Assembly: GCA_018653085.1 (NCBI GenBank)
Contig: JABIAY010000053.1
Span: forward strand, 1 to 64,000
Length of the DNA stretch: 64,000 nucleotides
Direction: 5' to 3'
Origin: Nitrospina sp.
GTDB lineage: Bacteria > Nitrospinota > Nitrospinia > Nitrospinales > VA-1
Every line of letters starts with the position of its first letter. Position 1 is the first letter of the stretch. Shown here in pieces: positions 15,505-24,050 of this stretch. The notes below the pieces were generated by a model. It made no database searches, was not told the DNA's origin, and was given only the letters and a program-made list of their open reading frames with translations. The translations under genes and the position numbers were made by a program.

Positions 15505-16920
15505 TTACGTTATGGCCTCTGCCGAGGTTTCGGAGTAGCGGGCTCGGATTTCCAGAATTTCCGGCAAAATCGAGATGAACTTGTCTACCAGGTCCGGATC
15601 GAAGTGTTTGCCCTTTTCTCGTTTCAGTAATTCGATGGCGTCTTCCACCGTCCACGCTTCCTTGTAGGGACGTACGGATGTTAGCGCGTCGAACACATCG
15701 CAAACGGGGACGATGCGTCCGGCAATGGAAATCCCCTCTCCTTTCAATCCATTCGGGTAACCCGTTCCGTCATATTTCTCGTGATGCGTTGCGGCGATCT
15801 CTTGTGCCAGCTGGATGATTTGCGAATCGCCGCCAGACAGGATGGACACGCCGATATTGACATGGGTTTTCATGTTTAACCATTCTTCATCATCGAGTTT
15901 TCCAGGTTTGAGAAGGATGCTGTCGCGGATACCGATCTTTCCCACATCGTGCATGGGGCTTGCCTGCAGGATGAGGTCGCATTGTTCTTCAGGGAGTTTG
16001 GCGGCCCTTGCCAGCGCCGCGCTGTAGTTGGACATGCGTATGACGTGCATTCCGGTTTCGTTGTCGCGGTATTCCGCCGCGCGACCGAGCCGTACAACGA
16101 TTTCCCGCCGCGCTTTTTCCAGTTCACGGTTGCGTTTTTTAAGCATCTCGATCATCCAGTTGGTGTAGTGTCCCATCACAGAGAATTCGTCTTGACTGCT
16201 GATCATCACGTGCTGGTCCAGGTTGCCATTGGAGACCGCTTCCATCGAAGCATTTTGGTTGTGGAAGAACTGTTTCAGATTCCGGCAGAAGGAAACAATG
16301 AGGTTGACCATTTCCGCCAGGATGACGGAGCCGACAAACAGCAGTTCCTGTAGAAAGAAGAAGCTCCCCTGGCCGTAATTGTCCTGTCCCAGATCTATGA
16401 ACCAGTACAAGTCTTTGAGGAAGACGAGGAACATGATGCTGGTCATGAAGATCAAGGAGAACACCGCCACTGCGGTAAGCTTGGCAGTTATGGGGAAGGT
16501 CACTTTGGCGGATTCTATGTTCCCGGTGACGAGATCGGGATCTTCGGCGATGAGCTTCTGCCGCTCGAGTGCCATATCGCAGGCGATGAAGAATCCGAAC
16601 ATGGTGCAACCGAGGTACACCTTGGCGTTGTTGCCGAGACTGGCATCATTTTCGAAGCTATTGTACCAGCCCAGTGCCAAGGCACCGACTACAAACAAAG
16701 CCAATTCCAATAAGAACTGGAACTGTGATTGTTTTTGCCATACGGTTTTTAAAACGATCGATTTGACCAGGAGCGGTCTTATAAGGAACAGAACCGTGAA
16801 CACCACGACTAGCCTGAGGGACCACTCAAGTTTGCCGATGGTTTCCAGCAATGGGCAGACCTTTTCGCCATAAAACGCCAGGGCAACGATTGAGAAGATG
16901 TAGTGCACGGTAACCCGCAT
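15505..16920 (-). CDS. Membrane HD-GYP domain protein (cyclic-di-GMP phosphodiesterase type)
   Basis: Probably degrades cyclic-di-GMP at the inner membrane. The 471-residue protein has about six membrane segments in the first ~200 residues, then a linker resembling HAMP (NGNLDQHVMISSQDEFSVMG) and a short coiled segment. The HD-GYP domain follows: PMHDVGKIGIRD (about residues 322-333, the HD pair), the helix HVNIGVSILSG, HHEKYDGTGYPNGLKG (the GYP motif) and PVCDVFDALTSVRPYK. All metal ligands expected from the motifs are present. GGAGACAAATC precedes the ATG. A CheY-like gene lies upstream on the same strand and may belong to the same signalling unit. Confidence 0.92.
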   Translation of the reverse strand: MRVTVHYIFSIVALAFYGEKVCPLLETIGKLEWSLRLVVVFTVLFLIRPLLVKSIVLKTVWQKQSQFQFLLELALFVVGALALGWYNSFENDASLGNNAKVYLGCTMFGFFIACDMALERQKLIAEDPDLVTGNIESAKVTFPITAKLTAVAVFSLIFMTSIMFLVFLKDLYWFIDLGQDNYGQGSFFFLQELLFVGSVILAEMVNLIVSFCRNLKQFFHNQNASMEAVSNGNLDQHVMISSQDEFSVMGHYTNWMIEMLKKRNRELEKARREIVVRLGRAAEYRDNETGMHVIRMSNYSAALARAAKLPEEQCDLILQASPMHDVGKIGIRDSILLKPGKLDDEEWLNMKTHVNIGVSILSGGDSQIIQLAQEIAATHHEKYDGTGYPNGLKGEGISIAGRIVPVCDVFDALTSVRPYKEAWTVEDAIELLKREKGKHFDPDLVDKFISILPEILEIRARYSETSAEAIT

Positions 16921-17080
16921 GATTTGTCTCCTCGATTGTTTGGATATGGGTTCTATTTTACATGAAGGTGATTCAGTTGTTATGAAAAGGTAGTCGGAAT
17001 ACGGGCCAGATTCTTACAACGGCGAGCAGACTTCCTTGCAACAGGGGTTTGGATGATTGAATGGTCGCTGACGGTAGGGC

Positions 17081-17452
17081 TTAGTCGATTTTCCCCAGCT
17101 TTTCTTTGAACAAGTCTGGACTGGCGGGTTTAACGATGTAGTCAAGAGCACCTTCATCGATGGCTTCCTGTTGACGTTTTTCATCTTTAGTGGAGGTGAC
17201 CATGACGAACGGTATGTTCTGGAGGGTGGAGTTTTTTTTGACTTTTCTAAGAAGCTGGATGCCATTCAGTTCCGGCATTTCCCAATCGCAGAGGATCAGG
17301 TCAATTTCGCCTTCTTCCAGTTTGGAATAGGCATCGTTGCCGTCTCCGGCGACTTCTATATTTTGGAATCCTGCCTGTTTCAGTTGAGCGACACATATTG
17401 CTCGCTGGAACTGAGAATCTTCGACGACTAAAATCTTTTTATTAAAATCCAT
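17081..17452 (-). CDS. CheY-like single-domain response regulator
   Basis: A 123-residue receiver domain. ILVVEDSQ (acidic pocket), LILCDWEMPELNG with the phosphoacceptor Asp at about residue 53, VTSTKDE (switch Ser/Thr) and YIVKPASP (conserved Lys) are all present. There is no output domain, so it acts on a partner. GGGGAG lies about eleven bases upstream of the ATG at 17452. The HD-GYP protein 160 bp downstream on the same strand is a plausible partner. Confidence 0.93.
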   Translation of the reverse strand: MDFNKKILVVEDSQFQRAICVAQLKQAGFQNIEVAGDGNDAYSKLEEGEIDLILCDWEMPELNGIQLLRKVKKNSTLQNIPFVMVTSTKDEKRQQEAIDEGALDYIVKPASPDLFKEKLGKID

Positions 17453-17739
17453 GACAGCAAACTCTCCCCAGATTTGCCTGTTAGGTATTAAGAACATCTA
17501 ATTATAGTTCAAATTGTAGTTTAGGTGGGGGATATTTCAACGAATAATTTGGAGGGAGTCCATCAGGCGTGGGGCCAGTGCATGTGATATTTTATTTTAG
17601 TTTTTTTGCTCGTTTCGGGCATGAAGGCAAGTGAAAAGGGCATCACATCTGCCCGAAGAGGCACGGCTGGCGAGCCGATCAGGTTGGCACCTGGTGGTTG
17701 CCTGGAGAAAATTATCGAATGAATAGAGATGCTTTTTAT
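17453..17739. repeat. Intergenic region with a degenerate composite repeat
   Basis: Contains CATCAGGCGTGGGGCCAG (17561-17578), a head with one change that removes the TAG. The rest is diverged and includes GGCTGGCGAGCC (about 17668) and GGCACCTGGTGGTTGCC (about 17685), which are hairpin-forming. No gene seen. Confidence 0.6.
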
Positions 17740-17907
17740 TCACCCCTCATAGCGGTCCATCAACTGGTTGCGGGTTAATTCCACCATCGCATCGATTTCT
17801 CTCTGGCGTTTTATTTCCAGATACTTTTTTTTGCGTGGGCGGACCCTTTTTGCCGGCAAAGGGTTTCTGTCTTGAATATGGATGTTGGGTTGATTCATTC
17901 CTTTCAT
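17740..17907 (-). CDS. Small basic protein, third gene of a tiny-protein operon
   Basis: A 55-residue protein with a basic centre (LPAKRVRPRKKKYLEIKRQ) and a charged helical tail ending MDRYEG. GGAGGGCACC directly precedes the ATG. The start overlaps the stop of the upstream small gene as ATGA, indicating translational coupling. The family is unknown. The basic stretch could bind nucleic acid or acidic lipid, but this is only composition-based. Confidence 0.7.
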   Translation of the reverse strand: MKGMNQPNIHIQDRNPLPAKRVRPRKKKYLEIKRQREIDAMVELTRNQLMDRYEG

Positions 17908-18116
17908 GGTGCCCTCCTTGCGACAAGTTTGTCGGGGAACAGCGGATTTTTGATATAGGAGTTCAAGCAGTCTATAAGCAGAAATGCGGCCTTCAACTCG
18001 TTCTGCTTTCTTGCCAGCGGATCAAAGAAATCGCTTGGAATCCGATTGCTTTTGGTAGCAAAGGATTTGTCGAGATCAGCAGGAGCTTTTAAAAGTTTCA
18101 AATTAGTGGTTTTCAT
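17904..18116 (-). CDS. Small helical protein, second gene of a tiny-protein operon
   Basis: A 70-residue protein (MKTTNLKLLKAPADLDKSF...), with a helical segment KQNELKAAFLLIDCLNSYI. The ATG at 18116 follows AGGAGGTAT; a longer in-frame start at 18206 would overlap the upstream small gene. It overlaps the next gene by ATGA. No known family was recognised. It is probably soluble. Confidence 0.68.
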   Translation of the reverse strand: MKTTNLKLLKAPADLDKSFATKSNRIPSDFFDPLARKQNELKAAFLLIDCLNSYIKNPLFPDKLVARRAP

Positions 18117-18189
18117 AGTCCTGATACCTCCTGTCTTATATTCATAAGATGCAGGAGAATGAAAAAAGTTGGCACGATTTAACATGTAT

Positions 18190-18351
18190 CTATAAAATTT
18201 CTTCAACCAGGGAACTGATTTTAAACTTGATCATTAACTGAGCCATGATCAGCGCCCCAAGCAGGTTGCCCTCTTTAAGCCGTTGGAGGCAACAGGCTTT
18301 TGCCAGTCTGGACCGAACATGGTTTAAATTGATGTAATGATTGGACGACAT
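18190..18351 (-). CDS. Small helical protein, first gene of a tiny-protein operon
   Basis: A 53-residue protein (MSSNHYINLNHVRSRLAKAC...), mostly amphipathic helix, with adjacent cysteines at 20-21 and a hydrophobic stretch LLGALIMAQLMIKF. GGGGAGGTAAAT directly before the ATG is the strongest ribosome site in this region. It ends TAG 73 bp before the next small gene. Too short for usual gene-calling cut-offs. Function unknown. Confidence 0.65.
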   Translation of the reverse strand: MSSNHYINLNHVRSRLAKACCLQRLKEGNLLGALIMAQLMIKFKISSLVEEIL

Positions 18352-18369
18352 ATTTACCTCCCCATTAAG

Positions 18370-18552
18370 TTAATAAACCGGGGCATGCTTCTCTATAACA
18401 AGAGCAAAGTTCATACCAAAATATTCCATCCTGGGGACATTTCGGTAAGAGCCGATAATGCAATATGTTTCAGGATTTACTCTGTTTTCGTGGCAGGTTC
18501 GGGATGACAAGATTCCCGGATTTTTTACAGTGCGGTCCAAAACTATGTTCAT
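18370..18552 (-). CDS. Possible small ORF upstream of the tiny-protein operon
   Basis: An open frame of 60 codons (MNIVLDRTVKNPGILSS...) ending 18 bp before the next small gene. It lacks a recognisable ribosome site and any known motif, so it may be spurious. It is listed because of its position and strand. Confidence 0.3.
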   Translation of the reverse strand: MNIVLDRTVKNPGILSSRTCHENRVNPETYCIIGSYRNVPRMEYFGMNFALVIEKHAPVY

Positions 18553-18596
18553 TTTGGGACTCGGTCGGGACGGTTTTAAACGTTCTGTGATACGAT

Positions 18597-19331
18597 GTGC
18601 GCAAATTTATGGATGAGGCATCTAAGACAGAAAAAATACGCGGACGGGAATTTCTGGAAAAATATTTTTCCGGCAAGGTTCTGGACATTGGTTGTGGCGA
18701 CAATCTGGTTGTTCCCAACGCTGTTCCATTTGATAAGGAGCAGGGCGATGCTCAGAACATCTTGAATTTCCTCAGTCCTGAGACTTTTGATTGTGTGCAT
18801 AGCAGTCATTCGCTGGAACATATGGGAGATGTGCCCAAAGCTTTGGAACAATGGTGGCAGCTGGTGAAACCGGGCGGGGTGATGATCATCGTTGTATCCG
18901 ACGAAGACTTATATGAGCAAGGAGTCTGGCCGAGTTTGTTTAACCGGGAGCACGCAGCTACTTTCAGGTTTGATAAATTCGAATCATGGTCTCCGGCTTC
19001 ATTTGATCTGGGCGAGTTATGTTCTGCTTTGTCCGGAGCCGAAGTGGTTTCCATCGAGTGCCAGGATCAGGGTTATAACTACTCCCTTAAAAGCCATGGA
19101 CTGGGTAGGATGGGAAAATTTTTCATGCGCCTGAACCGATCTATTATCAAAAGGCTGAACCGAAATCAGAAAATGTTGAAAAAACTGGGATTGAATCCGC
19201 AGGCGCAAAAAGACCGGGTCAACTTGATTTCGGTCAAACTCGGAGCCTTGATCGACCAGACCCTTGAAGAAGCAGTGGCGCAAATTCAAGTGGTTTTGCG
19301 AAAAGCGGACGACAAACCCCCACCTTCCTGA
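18597..19331 (+). CDS. Class I SAM-dependent methyltransferase
   Basis: The 244-residue protein has a Methyltransf_11-like core. KVLDIGCGDN (about residues 27-36) is the SAM-binding glycine loop, FDCVHSSHSLEHMGDVPKALEQWWQLVKPGGVMIIVV contains motifs II-III. The C-terminal ~90 residues are basic and helical (SIIKRLNRNQKMLKKLGL). The frame begins at a GTG at 18597; an ATG at 18609 is also possible. Substrate is unknown; the region is not an obvious operon. It converges with nothing nearby and is followed by about 190 bp without a gene. Confidence 0.85.
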   Translation: MRKFMDEASKTEKIRGREFLEKYFSGKVLDIGCGDNLVVPNAVPFDKEQGDAQNILNFLSPETFDCVHSSHSLEHMGDVPKALEQWWQLVKPGGVMIIVVSDEDLYEQGVWPSLFNREHAATFRFDKFESWSPASFDLGELCSALSGAEVVSIECQDQGYNYSLKSHGLGRMGKFFMRLNRSIIKRLNRNQKMLKKLGLNPQAQKDRVNLISVKLGALIDQTLEEAVAQIQVVLRKADDKPPPS

Positions 19332-19523
19332 AAAAGTATCCCCGGTTTTTCAACCTCACCTTGCTCCGGATAATCCACCTCATAAAAAAATACCCACTGA
19401 TATTTCATAATATCGAAGAATAGATTAGTATATGGGTGACAACCATCGGGGAAAACCTGCTTTCGGCAAGCGCCGAAGGTCCTGCCCCGGTATACCCTGA
19501 TTTTCATTTTGGAACCTGTCGCA

Positions 19524-20042
19524 ATGGCTCGTAAAAGTCGAGAAACAGAAAGGCCGGCAAGGCGTAGAAAAAAAAACGCAGACACCCCTGCTCCACGGAC
19601 TCCTCCTAAAAAGAAAAGTTCGCCGGTAGTCACCATTGTTATGGCGCTGGTGGTGGTGGCCATCACTTGGGCGGTTCTGGTCAAAGATGATGGCAAGATT
19701 CCCAGCGGGAAAATCGCTCCTGCTATTGTAGGAGCTCTGGATCAGGTCTATCTGGGTTGTACGGTGTATTGGTTTAACAAGGGGGGGCACCTTCCCTGCG
19801 GCCAGGATATTGCCGATAGAATACACGACTCAGAGACTGGGGATATAAAAGTAGCCGTAACCAATGACCTGCGCAAAGATTTTTCCGCAACCGGTAGACA
19901 TGTTGCGGACTCAATGATTTTTCGTGTTGATAGCGATGGAGAAATTTTTATTAAAGCTAAAGAATGTGAAACCAATATCGATTCACTCGTTGTTTCAAAG
20001 ATAAATTTCCCAGAGCTCGAAGCTCAATGTAAACCCAAGTGA
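19524..20042 (+). CDS. Membrane-anchored hypothetical protein
   Basis: A 172-residue protein with a very basic N-terminal tail (KSRETERPARRRKKN and PPKKKSS), one membrane segment (about residues 36-52, VVTIVMALVVVAITWAV) and a C-terminal domain. That domain contains GCTVYWFNKGGHLPCGQDI and a final cysteine pair, suggesting a disulfide in the periplasm. No family recognised. The ATG at 19524 was chosen over an in-frame TTG at 19509. Confidence 0.65.
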   Translation: MARKSRETERPARRRKKNADTPAPRTPPKKKSSPVVTIVMALVVVAITWAVLVKDDGKIPSGKIAPAIVGALDQVYLGCTVYWFNKGGHLPCGQDIADRIHDSETGDIKVAVTNDLRKDFSATGRHVADSMIFRVDSDGEIFIKAKECETNIDSLVVSKINFPELEAQCKPK

Positions 20043-20404
20043 TCCCACCTTCCTAACAGGGTTTTTGTTGAGTTATAAATTTTTTTCTAAAAGAAATCTC
20101 GGCAGTAGCAATTTTTTATCCCGCCAAAAAGTTATAAAAAAAAACAATCATTAATAATAAAGGTTAAATTTTTAACCGCTTTTTTGTGGGGGGGGCTGTT
20201 GCTCCTCTTTGAGGGAAGTGTTTTTTTAATTTTCAAACCGTTAAAAAATCGTTTATTAACCCTCTGATTTTAAAATATTTAAACCGATTGGTACCGATGG
20301 TATTCATTTTGCTCTTTGTTTTGTGTCACCCAAAATATCAGGTGACAGGTTTCTCATTTTCCTGATTGTGGGAAATGGGACAAAACTTTAAGGGGGCTCG
20401 TATC
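20043..20404. other. Intergenic region: AT-rich, with terminator-like hairpin
   Basis: No gene seen. GGTTAAA TT TTTAACC (20162-20177), followed by GCTTTTTT, looks like a rho-independent terminator for the preceding gene. GTCACC (20325-20330) and GGTGAC (20341-20346) form a second hairpin near the next gene. AATCTCGGCAGTAGCAATT near 20093 is a short remnant of the composite repeat. Confidence 0.5.
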
Positions 20405-20884
20405 ATGGGTATTGAAGAGGTTGGTTATTTATTATTATGGGCTCTGGTGTTTCTTTTCTGCTGTGGGTGTTATTGGAAGAACAGGCTCATGCTGGTGACC
20501 GGGCTGATGCTTGCAATGCCTTTATATGGATGCGCGGCGGGCCAGGTTATGGTTGCCTCTTATGAAGATGAGAGTGCAAATTGTGTTCAACTGGAAAAGG
20601 AATTGGCAGTGGCGCAGACGAGAATGCAAAAACTGGAAGCTACCGATTCTACAGGAAGGGATATCCGAAACTTTTTATTAGGAGTGGGTGGGTTCATCAT
20701 CCCGCCACTTGGGATCGTAAACGCGGCTTTGTTTTTGACAGACTCTTACGCGGCGGATTACTCAGAGAAAAAGACTTTGAAAAACCGTTATAACAATATG
20801 GTGATGATCAGCCAGGGACAGGGATGCGGGTCGAAATACGCATTGATTCCCATAGAAAGGGAAAGCGAAGAACCTAACGCATAG
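20405..20884 (+). CDS. Membrane or lipoprotein-like hypothetical protein
   Basis: A 159-residue protein with an N-terminal hydrophobic helix (about residues 6-22). A second hydrophobic stretch ends MPLYGCAAG, which looks like a lipobox, so translation from a later internal start could yield a lipoprotein. A coiled-coil segment (NCVQLEKELAVAQTRMQKLEAT) and a glycine-rich hydrophobic segment (FLLGVGGFIIPPLGIVNAALF) follow. GGGGG lies upstream of the ATG at 20405. No family recognised. Confidence 0.6.
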   Translation: MGIEEVGYLLLWALVFLFCCGCYWKNRLMLVTGLMLAMPLYGCAAGQVMVASYEDESANCVQLEKELAVAQTRMQKLEATDSTGRDIRNFLLGVGGFIIPPLGIVNAALFLTDSYAADYSEKKTLKNRYNNMVMISQGQGCGSKYALIPIERESEEPNA

Positions 20885-20916
20885 TAAAGCCGGGGTCTGT
20901 GTTTTCCCTTCTAGCT

Positions 20917-21237
20917 TCAGGCAAAGAAGAAGTCGGCGATGATAGCGGGAAAAAATTGCGGTAGTAAATGATAAAAGGCGCCCAGCACGATCAATTGTAC
21001 GAAACCCAAAACCCAAATCCATTTCAGAACGGTATGCGGGACATATTGTTCATGCCGGGTACATTTTTTAGTGACCGCAAAAAAGCTCCCGACATAGATG
21101 CCGGTAAAAACCAGGGCTAAACCGATGGCTCCCCCCCCTCCCCATTTGAACATTGCCCAGAGAATGTATTTCATGGCAAATAAGGTGGCGCAGGAAACAA
21201 CGGTTAAAAGCAGAAAACAAATCGCGAAACTTTTCAT
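20917..21237 (-). CDS. Small membrane protein
   Basis: A 106-residue protein with three or four membrane helices and a KKCTRHEQYVPH loop between the second and third. It follows the ankyrin gene by 20 bp on the same strand and is probably its operon partner. No family recognised. The ATG at 21237 was preferred to an in-frame TTG two codons earlier. Confidence 0.65.
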   Translation of the reverse strand: MKSFAICFLLLTVVSCATLFAMKYILWAMFKWGGGGAIGLALVFTGIYVGSFFAVTKKCTRHEQYVPHTVLKWIWVLGFVQLIVLGAFYHLLPQFFPAIIADFFFA

Positions 21238-21257
21238 TATCAAAGGGGAAGACAGGG

Positions 21258-22274
21258 TTACAGTTTGGCGCCATGGCGTTTGAGCAGGTTGGCAATATCC
21301 ATATTTCCGTTGGCGATAGCAATATGAAGCGGGCTTCGACCATCTGCCCCTTTCGCATTCACGTCAGCTCCGTGAAAAATGAAAAGCCGGGTGATCTTCT
21401 GTTGGTCCCACTTTGCGGCTTCATGAAGTGGGGTTTGGCCATCGTTATCCGGATGGTGAACCGGAGCACCATTGCGAATTAAAAACTTGGCAGTGCTCAG
21501 GTGGCCCTTTTCTGCCGTCCAATGCAGGACCGAGCGGCCCAATCTGTCTCTGGCACCGATGTCTGCTCCCTCCTTGAGTAAAAGTTTTACGAGATACATA
21601 TTTCCCTGGGCGGCAGAGGAGTGTAATGGAGTGGCGCCCCAATCTGAACGATTGTTTACGTTTGCCCCTCTTTCAATCAATGCACGGCTAACTTTGGTAC
21701 TACCCTGATCGGTTGCCAGGTGGAGAGGGGTGTAGCCATAATTATCTTTAGCCTCCAGTTCGGCACCCTGGTCAAGAAGCACAGGTACTAGTCTATCCAG
21801 GTCTTCCAGTGCCGACACATGCAGGGGAGTCAGGCCTTCGTGGTCGGGAAGATTGACATTTGCCCCCCGTTTCAGCAAGAGGCGGACAAAACTGAGCCGG
21901 TTGTGGAATACAGCCTGGTAAAGTGGTGTGATGCTTCGGTTGTCCTGCGCATTGATATCGAGCCCGATGAGCAATCGTCTGGCCCGGCCCAGGTCTCCAC
22001 TCTCAATGACGTTGAGTAATTGTTTGTGGGTTGCAGGCGAAGAAGGAACGTCTCTTTGGCCTGCAGAAATTTCTGAGGTCAAATTAAGCGGTTTGGTTTC
22101 AGGTGGGGGCATGGAGGCGGGTAAACCGGTAGCGGCAGGGCCAAGGTCCTCAAAGAGGGGGGCCGGGGGACCCGCGATGAGGTTTTTTTTATCGACTCCG
22201 GCAAAAGCCAGCCCCGTCCCTAACATTACAAGGGATAAAAAACCGGCAAACCCTATTTTCCATTCATGACCCAT
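21258..22274 (-). CDS. Exported ankyrin-repeat protein
   Basis: A 338-residue protein with a signal peptide (residues 1-24, ending GLAFAG), a short linker and about eight ankyrin repeats (for example DHEGLTPLHVSALED, DNYGYTPLHLATDQG, DNDGQTPLHEAAKWD). Each repeat keeps the TPLH turn or a variant. Ankyrin arrays bind proteins, and an exported one would do so in the periplasm or at the surface. The start at 22274 lies just beyond the stop of the upstream CNBD gene (22282), suggesting one message with the CNBD pair and the small membrane protein downstream. Confidence 0.88.
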   Translation of the reverse strand: MGHEWKIGFAGFLSLVMLGTGLAFAGVDKKNLIAGPPAPLFEDLGPAATGLPASMPPPETKPLNLTSEISAGQRDVPSSPATHKQLLNVIESGDLGRARRLLIGLDINAQDNRSITPLYQAVFHNRLSFVRLLLKRGANVNLPDHEGLTPLHVSALEDLDRLVPVLLDQGAELEAKDNYGYTPLHLATDQGSTKVSRALIERGANVNNRSDWGATPLHSSAAQGNMYLVKLLLKEGADIGARDRLGRSVLHWTAEKGHLSTAKFLIRNGAPVHHPDNDGQTPLHEAAKWDQQKITRLFIFHGADVNAKGADGRSPLHIAIANGNMDIANLLKRHGAKL

Positions 22275-22281
22275 AAAACGA

Positions 22282-22917
22282 TCACTCAAAGGTGAGTTTT
22301 TTCTTTAACGCGCTATTCAACGCTTTCAATTTTTTATTTTCAGCTTCGAGTTTCTCAGCTCTTTTTTTGCAGTAGGAATAAAGTTCCCGGGCACCATTCC
22401 ACATTTTGGTCGAGACCATGTAACCGGTCTTCAATTTATCGGTTGTGTTTTTTAACAGCAGTTCGAGGAACCGATCCAGCAGTTCGTGATTCTGTTCGGT
22501 AATGCCCCAGTCAATTTCCACCACTTCAGCACTTTTGTCTTTAGGTGCTTCCACCGTAGCGGTCCGCCCCTGAGCATCTACGACCGTTTGTTCGCCAAAA
22601 CAGGTGACAGGTTTGATATGAGCGAGAATCTTGTCACCGGAGCGGATACGGGCCTCGCCCTTCAATAACCAGAAAACGGTGCTCTCAATATCCCCCTGAT
22701 TAATAATGATTTCGTTGGGCTCGAAAGTCTTGTAGCGGATATAGGCATTTTCTTCCGGGCCAGCCAATTGAGAGATTTCCTTTAATATTTCTTCATCTTC
22801 CGAAAAAATTTCCGTAAAAAACGGAATTTGCTGAAAAACAGAAATCGCGACAGGAAACTTCGCCGTTTGTTTTTTATTAGCCTTCCTTAGTAAGGTCAGC
22901 AAAATTTTATCATTCAC
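22282..22917 (-). CDS. Cyclic nucleotide-binding domain protein, tandem paralogue A
   Basis: A 211-residue protein starting at a GTG preceded by AGGAGAGAC. The CNBD occupies the middle (FEPNEIIINQGDIESTVFWLLKGEARI, then the phosphate cassette CFGEQTVVDAQGRTATVEA), with a C-terminal coiled coil (KKRAEKLEAENKKLKALNSALKKKL). No effector domain is visible; the coiled coil suggests dimerisation or partner binding. It is a clear duplicate of the gene at 23005-23637, roughly two-thirds identical by eye. Confidence 0.88.
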   Translation of the reverse strand: MNDKILLTLLRKANKKQTAKFPVAISVFQQIPFFTEIFSEDEEILKEISQLAGPEENAYIRYKTFEPNEIIINQGDIESTVFWLLKGEARIRSGDKILAHIKPVTCFGEQTVVDAQGRTATVEAPKDKSAEVVEIDWGITEQNHELLDRFLELLLKNTTDKLKTGYMVSTKMWNGARELYSYCKKRAEKLEAENKKLKALNSALKKKLTFE

Positions 22918-23004
22918 CCAGTCTCTCCTGGTTCGTGCGAGGTTAAATAGCGCTCTGCGGGTAGCGATTCCCTTGGCTTGAGAAATCGCTCTGGGTTCTC
23001 TTTG

Positions 23005-23637
23005 TTATAAGTTAAGTTTTTTCCTTAGCGCAAAATTCATCGCCTTCATTTTTTTATTGTCAGTTTCGAGTTCCTCAATTCTTTTTCTGTAGGCAGAATT
23101 TTGGTCGCGGGCTCCTTCCATCATTCTGCCTGAGACCATGTAAGCGGTTTTCAATTTATCGGCGGTACTTTTCAAGAGCAGTTCGAGGAACCTGCTTCGC
23201 AGTCCATCGTCCTGTTCAGTAATGCTCCAGTCAATTTCCACCACATCAGCATCGCTACCCTCAGCCACTTCTACCGTAGCAGTCCGCCCCTGAGCATCCA
23301 CGACCGTTTGTTCGCCAAAACAGGTGATAGGTTTGACCTGGGCGAGAACCCTATTGCCGGAGCGAATGAGGGCCTCGCCTTTTAATAACCAGAAAACGGT
23401 GGTCTCAACACCCCCCTGTTGGACAATGATTTCTCCAGGTTTGAAGGTTTTGTAGCGGATGTAGGGGGTGTTATCCGAGTCGGCTAGGTGGGAGATTTCT
23501 TTTAATATTTCCTCATCGTTAGAAAAAAATTCAGTAAAAAAAGGAACTTGCCGCAAAACAGAAGTTGAAACAGGGAATTTCGCAGTTCTCTTCTTGTTGA
23601 ATTTTTTTAGAACGTCCATCAAACTTTTATCGTCCAC
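23005..23637 (-). CDS. Cyclic nucleotide-binding domain protein, tandem paralogue B
   Basis: A 210-residue paralogue of the downstream gene, with the same order: short N-terminal helix with AKFPVSTSVLRQVPFF, CNBD with CFGEQTVVDAQGRTATVEV, and coiled-coil tail (KRIEELETDNKKMKAMNFALRKKL). The start is GTG with AGGAGAGACGAG. The phosphate-cassette core is identical in both copies, while the segment just after it differs (EGSDADV versus KDKSAEV). The duplication could be recent, or preserved for heteromer formation. Confidence 0.88.
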   Translation of the reverse strand: MDDKSLMDVLKKFNKKRTAKFPVSTSVLRQVPFFTEFFSNDEEILKEISHLADSDNTPYIRYKTFKPGEIIVQQGGVETTVFWLLKGEALIRSGNRVLAQVKPITCFGEQTVVDAQGRTATVEVAEGSDADVVEIDWSITEQDDGLRSRFLELLLKSTADKLKTAYMVSGRMMEGARDQNSAYRKRIEELETDNKKMKAMNFALRKKLNL

Positions 23638-23694
23638 CTCGTCTCTCCTGATCCGTGTGAGTTCATTTTAAAACATTTTAGAGATGCCCATCAG

Positions 23695-24006
23695 TTATTT
23701 TTTTGTTTTCAGGAAAAGGGCATAAAAGATGAAACTGCCCAAGCTCAATTTGAATACCAGGCTTCCCCAGAATTGCAGGGGCTGGGTTTCCATGAATATT
23801 TTCACTTCCCCCTCTTGAATATTAAACGATCTCATCTCTCCTGTATAAAGCATTTTAAAACTGGAAAAGATCAATAGCGCGGCAAACGCGAAAAACACAT
23901 AATTGATTGCGCTTTTCTGGTGATCGGGAAAGTGAAGATAGTTCGCCAGAAAGCTTAGAAGGATGAGAATAACGATGCCTACGGTGATGAAGGTGGTTGT
24001 GTCCAT
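23695..24006 (-). CDS. Small membrane protein
   Basis: A 103-residue protein with three predicted helices (residues about 5-24, 33-50 and 79-98) and a short polar segment KMLYTGEMRSFNIQEGEVKIF between the second and third. Unknown family. It lies 44 bp downstream of the marC-like gene on the same strand and may be co-transcribed with it. Confidence 0.68.
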   Translation of the reverse strand: MDTTTFITVGIVILILLSFLANYLHFPDHQKSAINYVFFAFAALLIFSSFKMLYTGEMRSFNIQEGEVKIFMETQPLQFWGSLVFKLSLGSFIFYALFLKTKK

Positions 24007-24050
24007 TTTTCAGCGATTAAGAATGTTTTTGTCGCATAGCCGGTCAAAAC

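Noticed and set aside
19286-19696. Minus-strand ORFs opposite 19524-20042
   Set aside because: Shadow of the membrane-anchored gene, no ribosome site or motif.
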